Below, one piece after another: positions 46,880 through 57,906 of a DNA stretch of 64,000 nt. This DNA is from Sipunculus nudus. Its lineage: Eukaryota > Annelida > Sipuncula > Golfingiida > Sipunculidae. Position 1 is the first letter of the stretch. Every line of letters starts with the position of its first letter. The translations under genes and the position numbers were made by a program. The notes beneath the pieces are model-generated. The model saw only the letters and a list, made by a program, of their open reading frames with translations, was not told the origin of the DNA and searched no databases. The stretch covers positions 50,203,659 through 50,267,658 of the forward strand of contig CM049313.1 in NCBI GenBank assembly GCA_026874595.1, read 5' to 3'.

Positions 46880-48330
46880 AGTCTTGCAGTATCTCGTAAA
46901 ATATCTCGTGAATAGAGAAATTTCGAGATTTCATTCATCTTGCGCCAAAGGCCACATTATTGCAGAAATCTTTTTGAAACTGATATATTATAAGTCCTAC
47001 ACTAGTATCTCGAAATTGTTTTTTCATTTTTTGAATAGGGCCGCTAGGGGGCGCTGGATGCGTACCTCCCGAACATATCATATTTTGGCCATATCTCCAA
47101 AATTATAAGTCTCAATTACATAAACTATAGCTTATTTTCTTCCTCTGGGTCTTCTCCATAACCTAGTGTAGTCATCTGGTCACACTGGTGACACTTTGTC
47201 AGTGTGTCTGTCTGTTTGTCAGTTGTCCTCAAATTCGCCTGCTTGCTCTTGCGTCTAACATATAGCATTCTATAGGCCACAGTTTTGAAAGAATCCTTTT
47301 GAAACTATAACATCTTAAGTCTTACACTAATATCTCGAAACCAATTTTTCATTTTCCGGATATGGCCGCTAGGCGGCGCTGAACTCGAACCTCTCCCAAC
47401 ATATCATGCTTTGGCAATATCTCCAAAACTAAAAACCTCAGTAACATAAACTGTAGCTTTTTTCTTCCTTTGGGTCTTCTCCATAACCTGGAGTAGTCAT
47501 CTGGACTCAATCTTGAATCACTTTGTCAGTGTTTTCGTCTGTTTGTCAGTTGTCCTCAAATTCGCCTGCTTGTTGGTTCTTGCGTCTCACATATAGCATT
47601 CTATAGGCCACAGTTTTGACGGAATCCTTTTGAAACGAAACTATTACATCTTATGTCTTACACTAATTTCTAAAAATGAATTTTTCATTTTCCTGATATG
47701 GCCACTAGTGGGCGCTGCACACGACCCTCACACACATACCATTGTATTGGCCATATCTCTACACCCAAAGCCTCAGTTACATAAGCTATAGCTTATTTTC
47801 TTCCTTTGAGTCTTCTCCATAACCTGATTAAAGCATATGGTTTCAATCTTCTGTCACTTTGTCAGTGTGTCCATCTGTTTGTCCGTTATCCTTAAAGTCG
47901 CCTGCTTGCTGGTTCTTACGCCTTACATATAGCATTCTACAGGCCACAGCTTTGACGGAATCCTTTTGAAACTGGGACATCTCTTGTCATACACTAATAA
48001 TACGAAACGCGTTTGTCGTCTAGAGGGCGCTACAGTCGAGCCTCCCAAGTATATCATTAATTCGCCATACCTCCAAAACTATAAATCTAAATTACATAAA
48101 TTATAAGTCAATCTCTCCCTTTGAATCTTCTCAATCACCAGGTTATGTCATCTGGTGTCAATCTTGTCTCACAAAGTCAGTATGTCTGTCTGTTCGTCTT
48201 TTGTTGTCAGCTTTGTCTGCTTGCCTGTTCTTTTGTCTCATATGTCATTCTACGGGCCACATATTCTCAGCAATGTCCCTGAGAGTCATTCCATTAATAG
48301 AAAACCGACAATATGTTCTGTCTGTCCGTC
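46880..48330 (+). repeat. ~325-bp tandem array, four or more units
   Basis: Ordered landmarks recur: a CCGCTAGGGGGCGCT-like motif, ATATCTCCAAAACTA, CTTCTCCATAACCT, GTCATCTGG, CACTTTGTCAGTGTGT, CAAATTCGCCTGCTTGC, TATAGCATTCTATAGGCCAC, GGAATCCTTTTGAAAC and TCTTACACTAATATC. The motif at 47041, 47366, 47702 and ~48017 gives spacings of 325, 336 and about 315. Later units decay. Confidence 0.88.
47041..47055 (+). promoter_or_regulatory. CTCF-like motif, first of a series
   Basis: CCGCTAGGGGGCGCT. Related motifs on the same strand lie at 47366 (CCGCTAGGCGGCGCT), 47702 (CCACTAGTGGGCGCT), ~48017 (CGTCTAGAGGGCGCT), 48782 (CCGCCAGGGGGCGTT), 49238 (CCACCAGGGGGCGTG), 55626 (CCACCAGGGGGCGCT) and 55772 (CCTGCAGGGGGTGCT). 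The 55626 site matches the bilaterian CTCF core CCACCAGGGGGCGC exactly. Binding is untested. Confidence 0.45.
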
Positions 48331-48487
48331 TGTGTTTCACTTCCGATTTCCGGCAAGCAGTTCGACCTATGGTCGTCTAGTTTGTTTGTTTGTCTGCACT
48401 CTCCTGGCCACAATTTTGCCACAATCACCTTGAAACTTACAGGGATGATTAAAAACATAATTTCTAGGTGCCTTTTTTGGTTAAAAT

Positions 48488-48512
48488 AGGTCAAAGGTCA
48501 AGGTCAAGGTCA
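48488..48512 (+). promoter_or_regulatory. DR1-like nuclear-receptor motif string
   Basis: Second AGGTCAAAGGTCA occurrence (48488-48500), followed by further AAGGTCA half-sites, in the same context (GGTTAAAATAGGTCA upstream). Confidence 0.4.
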
Positions 48513-49539
48513 CGACAGGTATGGTTAACGGTTTTTGCACTATAACTTCGCCATAAATAGGCTTATCCACTTCTGCAATAGCTCATTTTTTTCGTCATCA
48601 CCTGGCCTTTCTTTTGACATGTAGCTTACTTAAATTTTCTGTTACCATGGTTACGCAATTTTGGGGAGAAATCATGGAATTTCCTGATATTTTTCAAATT
48701 TGCAGCAATCGTACTGATTCCGAGATATTTTATGTAACACAAGAATATCTCGAAATTGTTTTTTTCAGATTTTGGAAATGGCCGCCAGGGGGCGTTGCAG
48801 ATGAAAAAACATGAAAATTTGTTTTGGTGCTATACCTCCAGAACTATTAAACATTGGGCCATTTCCATCACAGCACCTTCAACTGGGGTCCATGGGCTTA
48901 TTTTTGCGCATAGGTGCCAAAGTGCGCTATTGCAAGATTTCTCTATTTTTGGGGTAAAACTTTTGAATTTTGAAAACAGCAGTTTTCAGCTTCTAACTCT
49001 GTCAGTTTTTATGCTGGAGATGTCAATTTTTTTTCATCTTGTAGCCCTTGGTGAGTTCTCGGTGATCCAATAAAAAATCTCGCAAAATCTCGCACCGTTT
49101 CTCGTCAAACGAGAGTCTTCGAGATTTCATTAAATATGACCTACAGGTTGCATTTTTTTAACAATGGCTTTGAAATTGATATATTTTGTGTTATTTATAA
49201 ATATCTCGAAATCAGTTTTTCATTTTTTTGGAAATAGCCACCAGGGGGCGTGGTACCTGAAACACTGTAACATATCATTTTTCTGCAATATCTAAAATAA
49301 TTTTAAACATGGCACAATTTTTATCGTTGTATCTTAAACTAGGAACATTGGCTTATTCCTCCGCACATGTATCTTTGTGCTGCCGTTACCATGGTTACCA
49401 AATTTGTGGGTTAAACTTGACGATCTGAAAATATGCAGTTTTTGGCTTCTATCTCGGTTAATATTTATGTTTCAAGGGTCTAGTTTTTTGCATAAGGCTG
49501 CTTCCCCTTGGTTCTAAGTCATTCAATTGCAAGTCTCGT

Positions 49540-50640
49540 CAAATTTCGCTCGATTTATCGTCAAACGAGAAAAAACGAGATTTCACGGAAATGCTTATAA
49601 CTCGGCGACTTTTACAGCTACACAGGTCTAGTTTTCGGCATTTCATAACATATGACCAGCTTGACACGCCAGAAAAGAAATTAGGCCAAATCTCGCACCA
49701 TATCTCGTCAAGCGAGAAAAAAACGAGATATCATGGAAATGCTTATAACTAGGCGACTTTTACAGCTACTCTGGTCTAGTTTTTGGCATTTGGTAACATT
49801 TGGCCAACTTGACATAGGAAAACTGCGATACTTGGCGAAATCTCGCACTCCATCTGGTCAAATGTGGAAAAACGAGATTTCACAGAAATGCATATAAGTC
49901 GGCGACTTTCACGGCTAGACAGGTCTAGTTTTTGGCATTCATTAACATTTGGACGGCTTGACATGACAAACCTGCAAGACTAGCCAAATCACGCACCATA
50001 TCTCGTCAAACGATAAAAAAGGAGATTTCACAGGAATGCTAATAACTCGGCGACTTTTACAGCTAGACAGATGTAGGTTTCGCCATTTCATAACATTTAG
50101 AGAGTTTGATATGACAAATCTACAAGACTGGCCAAATCCTGCACCATATCTCGTCAAACGAGAAAACACGAGAGTACACGGAAATGCTTATAACTCGGCG
50201 ACTTTTACAGCTAGACGGATCTAGTTTTCGCCATTTCGTAACGTTTGGCCGTCTTGACATAATAAAACTGCTCGTCTTGCCAAATCTCGTACTATATCTC
50301 GTCAAGCGAGAAAAAAACATGATTTCACGTAAATGCTGATAACACGGCGACTTTTGCAGCTAGACAGGTCTAGTTTCCGGAATTTTTGTAATATTTGACA
50401 AACCTGACATGACAAAACTGGAAATCTCGCCAAAGCTCGCACCATTTCCCGTCAAACGAGAAAACACGAGATTTCATGCAAATGCTTATAACTCAGCGGC
50501 TTTTATAGCTAGACAGGTCTAGTTTTCAGCATTTCATATCATTTGGCCAGCTTGACATGACAAACCTGAAAACGTCTCACTGCTTCTTGTCAAACGAGAT
50601 TAACGGGATTTCATGAAAAAATTTTGAACTTGGTCCCTTT
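49540..50640 (+). repeat. ~150-bp tandem array, about eight units
   Basis: Each unit contains a small palindrome TCTCGTCAAACGAGA (or with one change), then AAACGAGATTTCACGGAAAT, GCTTATAACTCGGCGAC, TTTTACAGCTAGACAGGTCT, AGTTTTCGGCATTTCATAAC and GCTTGACATGACAAA. The palindrome or its variant starts near 49557, 49703, 49852, 50001, 50149, 50297, 50447 and 50588, a spacing of 140-150. Short shadow frames over the array arise from the repeat itself. Confidence 0.9.
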
Positions 50641-50820
50641 TACACTAGAAAGATATGCAGCTGTTAAAGGTCAGCATGCATAAATAAACATATTATCCGT
50701 TTCTGCTGCCCCCACAATGTTGCTCATTCATATGACTGTTTCTACATGCATTCTCTGTCTATCTGTCTGTATCATTTCCATTTCCGGCAAGCGCGTGACC
50801 TCTGGTCATCTTGGTTTTTT

Positions 50821-52354
50821 TTTTTTTTTTTTGTGGCTGTTCATTCTGAGCCTGAATTTGGTGCCGGTTTCTCCTATATAATTTCCCTCCCCATTGGGTC
50901 ATTTTTTTTACAAGTAATAAAGTAAATGACATGACGTTGACCTGGCGAATTAAGGGTCACACTATCAGCTTTGTTCACAGTTAGTCACTCGCTCTGACGA
51001 AGGCTACAGGGGTAGCTGAAAATTTAGCAACAATCTGTACATGTTTTCCAAATAATATGATTATTTGAAGGCGTTAATGTCTCTCTTCTTTTTATGTTCA
51101 TTGACTGTCAACATAGGGCATTTAGAATATACAGCACAATTATATTTCTAGTAGTATACATCTTAAATTACTGGATATCAATATTAAATGTCAAAAATTA
51201 AATCTATTAAATTCATATATGTTAATTTAGGAATTATACCCGATATATTTGTAAGCTTGTTATTAGCTAGTTCACTCTCTCGCATTAAAGGATTGAATAA
51301 ATAGTGTGATATTTTATTCATAATTTGACCAAAAATTCTGTTGGTCTCTTTGCAAACTGATACATTATTCTTTTATTATAGCTTGCGTTTTAAGGGTATC
51401 ACATAACCGAATTAATTAAAACATTAATTATGAAAACATCTTATTATACTTTGAGTTCAACTGTTATTCATGCAAGCTTGCATCCATTTAGGTACATATA
51501 TAATCCCTGGTAATGTATTGGTATGACCTGACCATATTCTGCATTCAACCTGTTTATGATAATTGTTATATTAACCAGATCGTTATTCAGACCTGTAAGC
51601 TGTAAGCGGTAGTTATAAAAAAAAATCTCATTGACTTTTAAGTCAGAGTTGTTCATTATTGTTATATGTTGTGATATAATTTGTGTGGAATAGATACTGC
51701 GGCGTTGTTTTATTTCTTTGCAGGAGAAAGACGTACATGTTCTGCCTCCAGCACACACCAGTATGTTAAGCACAGCTACAAGTTACAACACGGGGATACA
51801 GTTGATGTTGCCTAGCAGCAGTGCCCCTAACATATATATTTAAAAATATATATATATATAGCTATACAATAAATAAAAATCTGCCTATGGACTTGCCACC
51901 TTGTGCAAAGATATAACGAAAGACATTTTTGAATGCTACATGCTCAGTAATTTGTTAGTAGGACTGTCTTATATTTTGTGCTATGCTGACACAGTGCAGC
52001 CAATTTGAACATTATGCAAAATATTTTGCAAACATTAATGTTTTACTGATGCATGAAATGCTGTTCAATGTTGTTATCATTCCATTACTAACTGATGTGT
52101 TTATTTGAATAAAATTACCAATATACAAAATTGTGGGAGGGGGAAAAGATTAAAATATTGCAGTTACATAAAATAAATACTGCCAGCTCTGTCAGGCACG
52201 ATTATTTACAAGCTCATGGTTTTTCCTGGAATCTCTGTCCCCAGGTATTTTTACCTCGAGGCTGTAATGTGCGTCTGTTCAAAATTGCTTTTGCCTGTAT
52301 ACGGCCAAGATGTCTTCTTTATTTAACCAAAAAAAAACCCTTCTTTTTTCAAAT
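50821..52354 (+). other. LTR-element 3' interior, non-coding
   Basis: No gag/pol-like frame. A minus-strand frame (51468-51773) and a plus-strand frame (52131-52376) are not recognisable proteins. Bases 51830-51860 hold a short TA run, and a T run lies at about 50815-50832. If this LTR element once had pol, no trace remains here. Confidence 0.55.
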
Positions 52355-52371
52355 AAGGGGGGGGGGGAGAA
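52355..52371 (+). other. Polypurine tract
   Basis: An uninterrupted purine run, AAGGG...GGGAGAA, ends at the base before the 3' LTR. It primes plus-strand DNA synthesis in LTR elements and sets the element's orientation. Confidence 0.85.
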
Positions 52372-52759
52372 TGTAAGACATCAGGCCTACTACCCGTCAG
52401 CTATCAGAATTTGGACTCACCCATTATTGCCACCCCTATTGTAAAGTAGGCTGACCTATGGGCAGGAATGTTCCGGCCTCCTCACTCTTCTGCGTGATTT
52501 TGAATGATGCAGACCACTGGCCCACGTCTGGCCCACGACTGGTGAGCACTAGGTTTAGTCATTTAGACGTGATAAGGGGCTAAATAATAATCGACATAAG
52601 GCGAAGTTCAGTAGCCTGCCGCGACCCTTCTAGCTCCCTGTTTATCACGTGTAACTATCAGACTGGCAGTATAATATAAAGGACAGATATTTCGGCTATT
52701 TGGTAGTTTAAACCTAGAATTCTGTGTTGTTTTCTATTATCTGTGGGAAAAATCCTACA
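52372..52759 (+). repeat. 3' LTR
   Basis: 388 bases from TGTAAGACATCAGGCC to AATCCTACA. A ~10-bp insertion relative to the 5' LTR duplicates CTGGCCCACG at about 52518-52540. The right terminal repeat has decayed by one base (TCCTACA versus TCTTACA). GCTT follows. Confidence 0.88.
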
Positions 52760-52763
52760 GCTT

Positions 52764-55439
52764 GACACAGACTGTGAGTGGGCGTGGCATACTAACTTCA
52801 TGTCACTCGGACTGTGGCTGTAAAAATGATTATTTCCACTTATTTTCTTACCTTTATTTCTTTCTTTAGTTTGATACCCAAAAATATCTTGTATTGTTTA
52901 TGAGATGATGCAATGTTCTCGTTCTGTGATATATCAGTCCATCGTTCAAATTAATAAAAAAAAGAATGCTTAAATTGTCGACTATTGTAAACTGTTGATG
53001 GACGTAATTACCACAGGATTTATGTAACTTAAGTATTTAAGAATGTGGAATTACTGTGGTAAAGTTATTATATATCCTTGTTCATCACACACCACCTTTA
53101 ATTAATGGGCTTAAAGTTTTTAGGGCAGTCATTTTGTATCACAAATTTATCTTTTTAAGTTCATTTTTGTTGGTGCATTTGCAATTATGAAAAGTATTAA
53201 GTGTGTTTTTATTGGTACATTAGGAATTGGTTAAACTATAAAGTATAATTTTGTAGGCATAATGGTTAATTGATAAAAAGTAGAGATTTTTCTGAATTGT
53301 ATGAAACAAAATCTGTTTAAGTCCATAACGACGAATAAATTGATTGAAAAACTTTGATTTACGAAATAAAACATTACATTAATAGTATTGTACCAGAATC
53401 AGTCATTTAATTGGAAAAAAGTAAATGTTATTGGGAAATCAAGATGAAGTAGAGAGGATCTCATTAGTAAAAGAAAATCTATAGAAGGACATTACAAAAG
53501 GATTTCAATGAGAATGGCAACGGGAAAAAAAGTACAAGAGGCTGTCTATCCTGCTGGAAACATGGCCAGTGTATTTTCTAAGAGCTAATTAGAAGGGTTT
53601 CGTTACAATACTGCGAAATAATGATTTAAGAGAAAGGCTCCGACGAAGTATTTTGAAAAAAAAAATATCTTCACCATAAAAAAACAATGAAGAAAATGAA
53701 GACAAAGAGAAAAAAGATCTTGAAGCAAGTCTTTCATCTCTCAGCTTTGAATTAAAATATAGAGTGTTTAAAATTTTACTTCTACATGAAAGAGTGAATA
53801 GTATTAAATCCCTCTCATTCACATTAAATACGACTTATTATTAGCTGATGTAATTGCAGTTAAACTGGCTACGGCAGGAAGGCAAGGATTCATTTATATG
53901 ATCAGACTAGTAAAATGCAAAAAATGAAACGAAACTCATCTTTCATATTGTCGGAAAACGACGTATCGTGTAACTAGGACGGATCAACACGTATATTTAT
54001 ATATATATTCACCCGGAAACCGGGCTATCTGTCGGGATAGGGGATGTATTGAATGAGATAATGTTTATAGATATTCAGTGGGTTACTGTCTCAATAAAAT
54101 ATGTACAAGTATTATACATGGATTTTGTGGCGCTGTACTCGTGGCAAGAAATTCATGCATCGGTATGTGTACCCTGAAGACCTGGTCAGGGCATGACGAT
54201 GTTTATATATGTGAACTGGAATGGGGAGTGGGAACATTCAGATTTTCGAAGATCTTTGGTTGATTACATATGTTATTATAGTTTCAAGTATAAAGGATAG
54301 TTAGATTTGATGAAGATATGAAAAATAAATTAACTGTATGTTTTAAGGCAAGGAAGTATTTTGTAAAGATAGCCACGGAGATATGCATACCTTGTTAGTA
54401 GCAAAAACGGAACAAAAGGGGAGGGGGGATGGTTCAATATATGGAGTCCGTACCCCCACATCCTCCTTTCAAGCCGCCGAAGCTTAAATATTTTATTAAG
54501 GATCGATGCATTGGAAACTATAATGTTGAAGAACCGTATATGACGTAATAAGCGCCCAATCCGTAATAAGCCCCCCCCCCCCCCCCCCGTAATGTACTAG
54601 TGGCCAGTCTATTACTACAATTCTCACTCCCTGTATTTCAGCATGATTATATATTATGTAAGTTGCAGGTGTTTAAGTTAATTGGGACTTTGTGTATTCA
54701 AATGTAAGAGCTGAATTGCCAGGTATTTACATAATGACTGTAATTGCTTAGCCTTGATTACATGGCAACTCTGTTGCTTGCACACTGACATACAAGGAGA
54801 CTAGCACATGGCACTTCGATTACAAGACTACAAGTAGCGCGTTATAATTATAAATATGGCCTCTCCTCAGGTGACGCGAAATTCTATGTTTGTCAAGCTT
54901 GTATTATTGGACTACGTCAAGAAATGAATGAATGAAAACGGGTCAACAAAGTTAAAGAAAGGGACCGTGTATCAGGGGGATGTAAATATGACGAATTTCT
55001 CACAATGTTAAAACAAAACCCTGGATTTAGTGCGTATACGCACTGGTGTAATATAATACGCTGGAGCCTGAGGGCAAGTATTTCAGTTTTTTAAACTTTT
55101 GCATGTATATCATGCACAAAAGAAAATAATTCGCGAGGCCATTCTTTGCCATACATCGGCTCAGCTGTTATAGGTATTTGCGCAAGGTGACTGACATAAT
55201 CGGGGTACCGACGTCCCGTATTACATTTTTTCATCTTTTAAATAAATATTGTTTTAGAAATCTTTATATGAACATTTTATATATTCTACTACCTTATTAG
55301 GCGGTGACTTATATTAAAGAGTTCATTTATTACCATCCTTATTTTTCCTCTTGACCTGCAAAGGAAATCTTGAACTGCAGTCATATATACAATTCTCTCA
55401 TACAACACAATAAAATCGTCTGCAAATCGGTATCACTTG
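52764..55439. other. No recognised gene
   Basis: AT-rich. A plus-strand charged stretch at about 53660-53830 (ENEDKEKKDLEASLSSLSF, then ELKYRVFKILLLHERVNSI) is suggestive of coding but is preceded by a stop and short, and I cannot assign it. A C run lies at 54573-54588. ACCCGGAAACCGGGC (about 54009) can form a small hairpin. Confidence 0.5.
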
Positions 55440-57245
55440 GATTAGTTATTCCTGGAATCACATGAAGTAATTCTGCGGATACCATGGTGACCTACTTTAA
55501 GTAAATTCTAGGCATTTCAACTTATTTTTTATACTTTGTCATTTTTAAAGCTAGAGGGGTGTAATTTAAGCATCACGTTGAGTTCATTTAGTGTTTCAAG
55601 ATTATATTAAAGTTCCGCAATATGACCACCAGGGGGCGCTGCAGGAACTTTAATCGATATCTCAGTTAATGACTCCTTCAATGCCTCAATTTCGTAGCAA
55701 TCATTTTCGAACTGATGTATTCTATGTTTTACAATTTTATCTCAAAAACATTTTTAATTTTTGGTAAATGACCTGCAGGGGGTGCTGCAATGACAACACT
55801 ACAATATACTATTACTGTGTCATATTTCAAAAGCTATAAATGATATTATAATTTTCATTACAGCAAATTAAACAAGAAAAGATGGCCTTAGTCTTGTGAA
55901 GATTTGGCCAAATTCTGCCACAATCATGTGGACCTAAGTAATGGTAAAACTTATCAAACTTGAACATATTCATATATTTCTATCTCTGGCACAGGCCCCA
56001 GTCAGCAATCGCTCTAAAACATATATCGCTGGTAAATATCTTATGTCTTACACTAATATCTCGAAAAAAAGGGGAGCGCTGCATTCAAAACAATGCAACA
56101 TATCTTTTTTGGCCATATCTCCCAAAAAATAAATCTTAGGCCAAAAAAAAAAGAAAAGTTATGGTTCTCAGGCACCACCCGCATCAACTTTAAACCCCCG
56201 CATCAAAAATTTTTATTTTGATTTTCAATAAAAACTTTCCAATTTCTAGCTGCTGCCGCTCCGACATTTCTTTCAAGAAGATAAAACCATACAATTTCCT
56301 TTGTTTTGTAGTGCTTTTACTTGTTTAGCAAAATAAAACTGTTATTTTCATGCTTTTCCCTTTTCATTTGACATTTTTATCGAAACATACCAAACAACTT
56401 AAAATAAAAAAAGCGCCCGCCCGCATTGATTTCTGAAAAAAGTGCCTGAGAACCATACCGTTTTTTATTTTGGCCTTAGATACTTAAACTATAGCTCAAT
56501 ATGTTCCTCTATTCTTTACCCAATGGTCTAGTCATTGTCATCTAGGATCTCTCAGTATGTCAGCATGTCCGTCATTTTGTCAGTTGTCGTCAAATTCGCC
56601 TCTCTGCTTGTTCTTTCGTCTTATATATTGCTTTCCACTGGCCAATTTTTCATGAACAATCCCTCTGAATGTTATACTGTTGATATAACACCTAAAGTTC
56701 TAGAATTTCTTATGTCTTTTAGACTAAATAGTCCAAAGGTGAAGGTCAAAGTCATAAAAATACAACAAATCATATTCTTCATAGCTTCATCAAAATTTAT
56801 CGATGCTGCATAAACTGAAGCTCATTTTACTCGCCACTTCATGGACTTATTCAGATATGTTACAGTCTTAATCTGCTGTTACCATGGTTATAGATTTTTT
56901 AAAAAATTCATGATATCACAAAATAAGGGGTATCATTTATCTAATGTTGTCACTCGTCAAATGGGATATTACAAGATTTCACCTTTTCTTCGCTCTCGGG
57001 CCACAAATCTCAAGCAATCGCTCTAAAAGTTATACAGTTGATTGAAAAAATGGAACTCCTGGAAGTTTTTTGTTTAAGAGGCGATAGGTCAAAGGTCAAG
57101 GTCAAGGTACTGGAAAAAAAAACATGATTTTGGTCATAACAAATCGTCCTATCTACAAAAACTATAGTTCATTTTATTAGTCTTCACATTCCTTATTCCG
57201 TCTCTCTGTCCTATATAAATTTTCGGCCTATGGTCGTCTAGTTTT
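55440..57245 (+). repeat. Second member of the composite CTCF-like/DR1-like repeat
   Basis: Shares with 46540-50820 the motif block (CCACCAGGGGGCGCT at 55626, CCTGCAGGGGGTGCT at 55772), GTCTTACACTAATATCTCG, TTGTCAGTTGTCGTCAAATT then CGCCTCTCTGCTTGTTCTT, CCATGGTTATAGATTTTT, an AGGTCAAAGGTCA string at 57086, and the end block CGGCCTATGGTCGTCTAGTT. It lacks the ~150-bp array and lies outside the LTR element, so the repeat spreads on its own or predates the LTR insertion. Confidence 0.75.
57086..57107 (+). promoter_or_regulatory. DR1-like nuclear-receptor motif string
   Basis: Third AGGTCAAAGGTCA occurrence (57086-57098), followed by one AAGGTCA half-site. The string then decays. Confidence 0.4.
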
Positions 57246-57905
57246 CACATTTACGGACCTCGCAAGTGGGTTAGTGACTGACTATTGTTTATGTCGAGTT
57301 ATTCCGACTGAGCAGTGTAAAACAGAGTTAATGGAGCAGATATATAAAGTAAAGATCGACAACATCCATGCATAATAAACAACCAAGAGTAGGTATTTGA
57401 CTGTGAAACATATTTTATATATCAATAAACCTTTAGATCTTTTGGCGGTGTAACATCAATGACACAGTATTGTAAATATTAACAGAAATTTATGCTTCCT
57501 TGGATTGTTTATGTGATACAAGTGTTTCCAGAATTATTTAAGATGTTAATGCAAGATAATAGGGCAGCCAAACTTGTTTTGGTCATATCAACATTATGCA
57601 AAAGGATTATTTGGATGAACTTAGGGATTAACCATTATTACATGCTGATATAAGAAATGAGTGCCAAAGATCTCGGGTCATATGTTGTTCACGTTTACTG
57701 GCCATTCATTTGGTCAAATGTAAGGTCAAACATGATTAAATCTGTCAATGACAGCAGGGTTTATTCTAATACAAGATTCAATATACAAGATTTATTCATT
57801 CAATTTATACAAATACAGGAATTTGCCTTGCGGGTGATATCATATATCAGACATAGTGCTGAGTGAGAAAAAAAAGACAGGACTGTAAAAGTAGTAAGAA
57901 TTAAA
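57246..57905. other. No gene recognised
   Basis: A 69-codon frame at 57657-57866 matches nothing I recognise. AT-rich elsewhere. Confidence 0.5.
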
Positions 57906-57906
57906 A

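Larger units (their letters stand above)
46540..50820 (+). repeat. Composite tandem-rich repeat inside the LTR element
   Basis: Begins around a TTTTTGGTCAAAATAGGTCA block and ends near TTTCCGGCAAGCGCGTGACC then TCTGGTCATC. It comprises a DR1-like string, a ~325-bp array, a second DR1-like string (48488), two CTCF-like units (48782, 49238) and a ~150-bp array. A second member, without the ~150-bp array, is at 55440-57245 and ends similarly (TTTTCGGCCTATGGTCGTCT). Non-coding throughout. Confidence 0.7.
45273..52759 (+). mobile_element. LTR retrotransposon without gag or pol (LARD-like)
   Basis: A 7,487-base unit with all structural landmarks: 5' LTR, leader, polypurine tract, 3' LTR and GCTT flanks. 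No frame inside resembles gag, protease, RT, RNase H or integrase. Most of the interior (46540-50820) is a tandem-rich repeat with a relative outside the element at 55.4-57.2 kb. It is either a large retrotransposon derivative mobilised by an autonomous partner, or an element whose coding region was replaced or invaded. The + strand is set by the polypurine tract preceding the right-hand LTR. Confidence 0.78.

Noticed and set aside
46880-48330. Protein-coding region over the ~325-bp array
   Set aside because: Short frames recur because the monomer recurs, and they are not in phase or open across units.
49540-50640. CRISPR-like regular array
   Set aside because: The entire ~150-base unit repeats rather than short repeats with unique spacers, and the sequence is eukaryotic. 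It is an ordinary tandem array.
45651-52354. Hidden gag-pol in the LTR element
   Set aside because: Looked for CCHC, DTG/DSG, YVDD/FADD, RNase H and HHCC integrase signatures in the listed frames; none was found.
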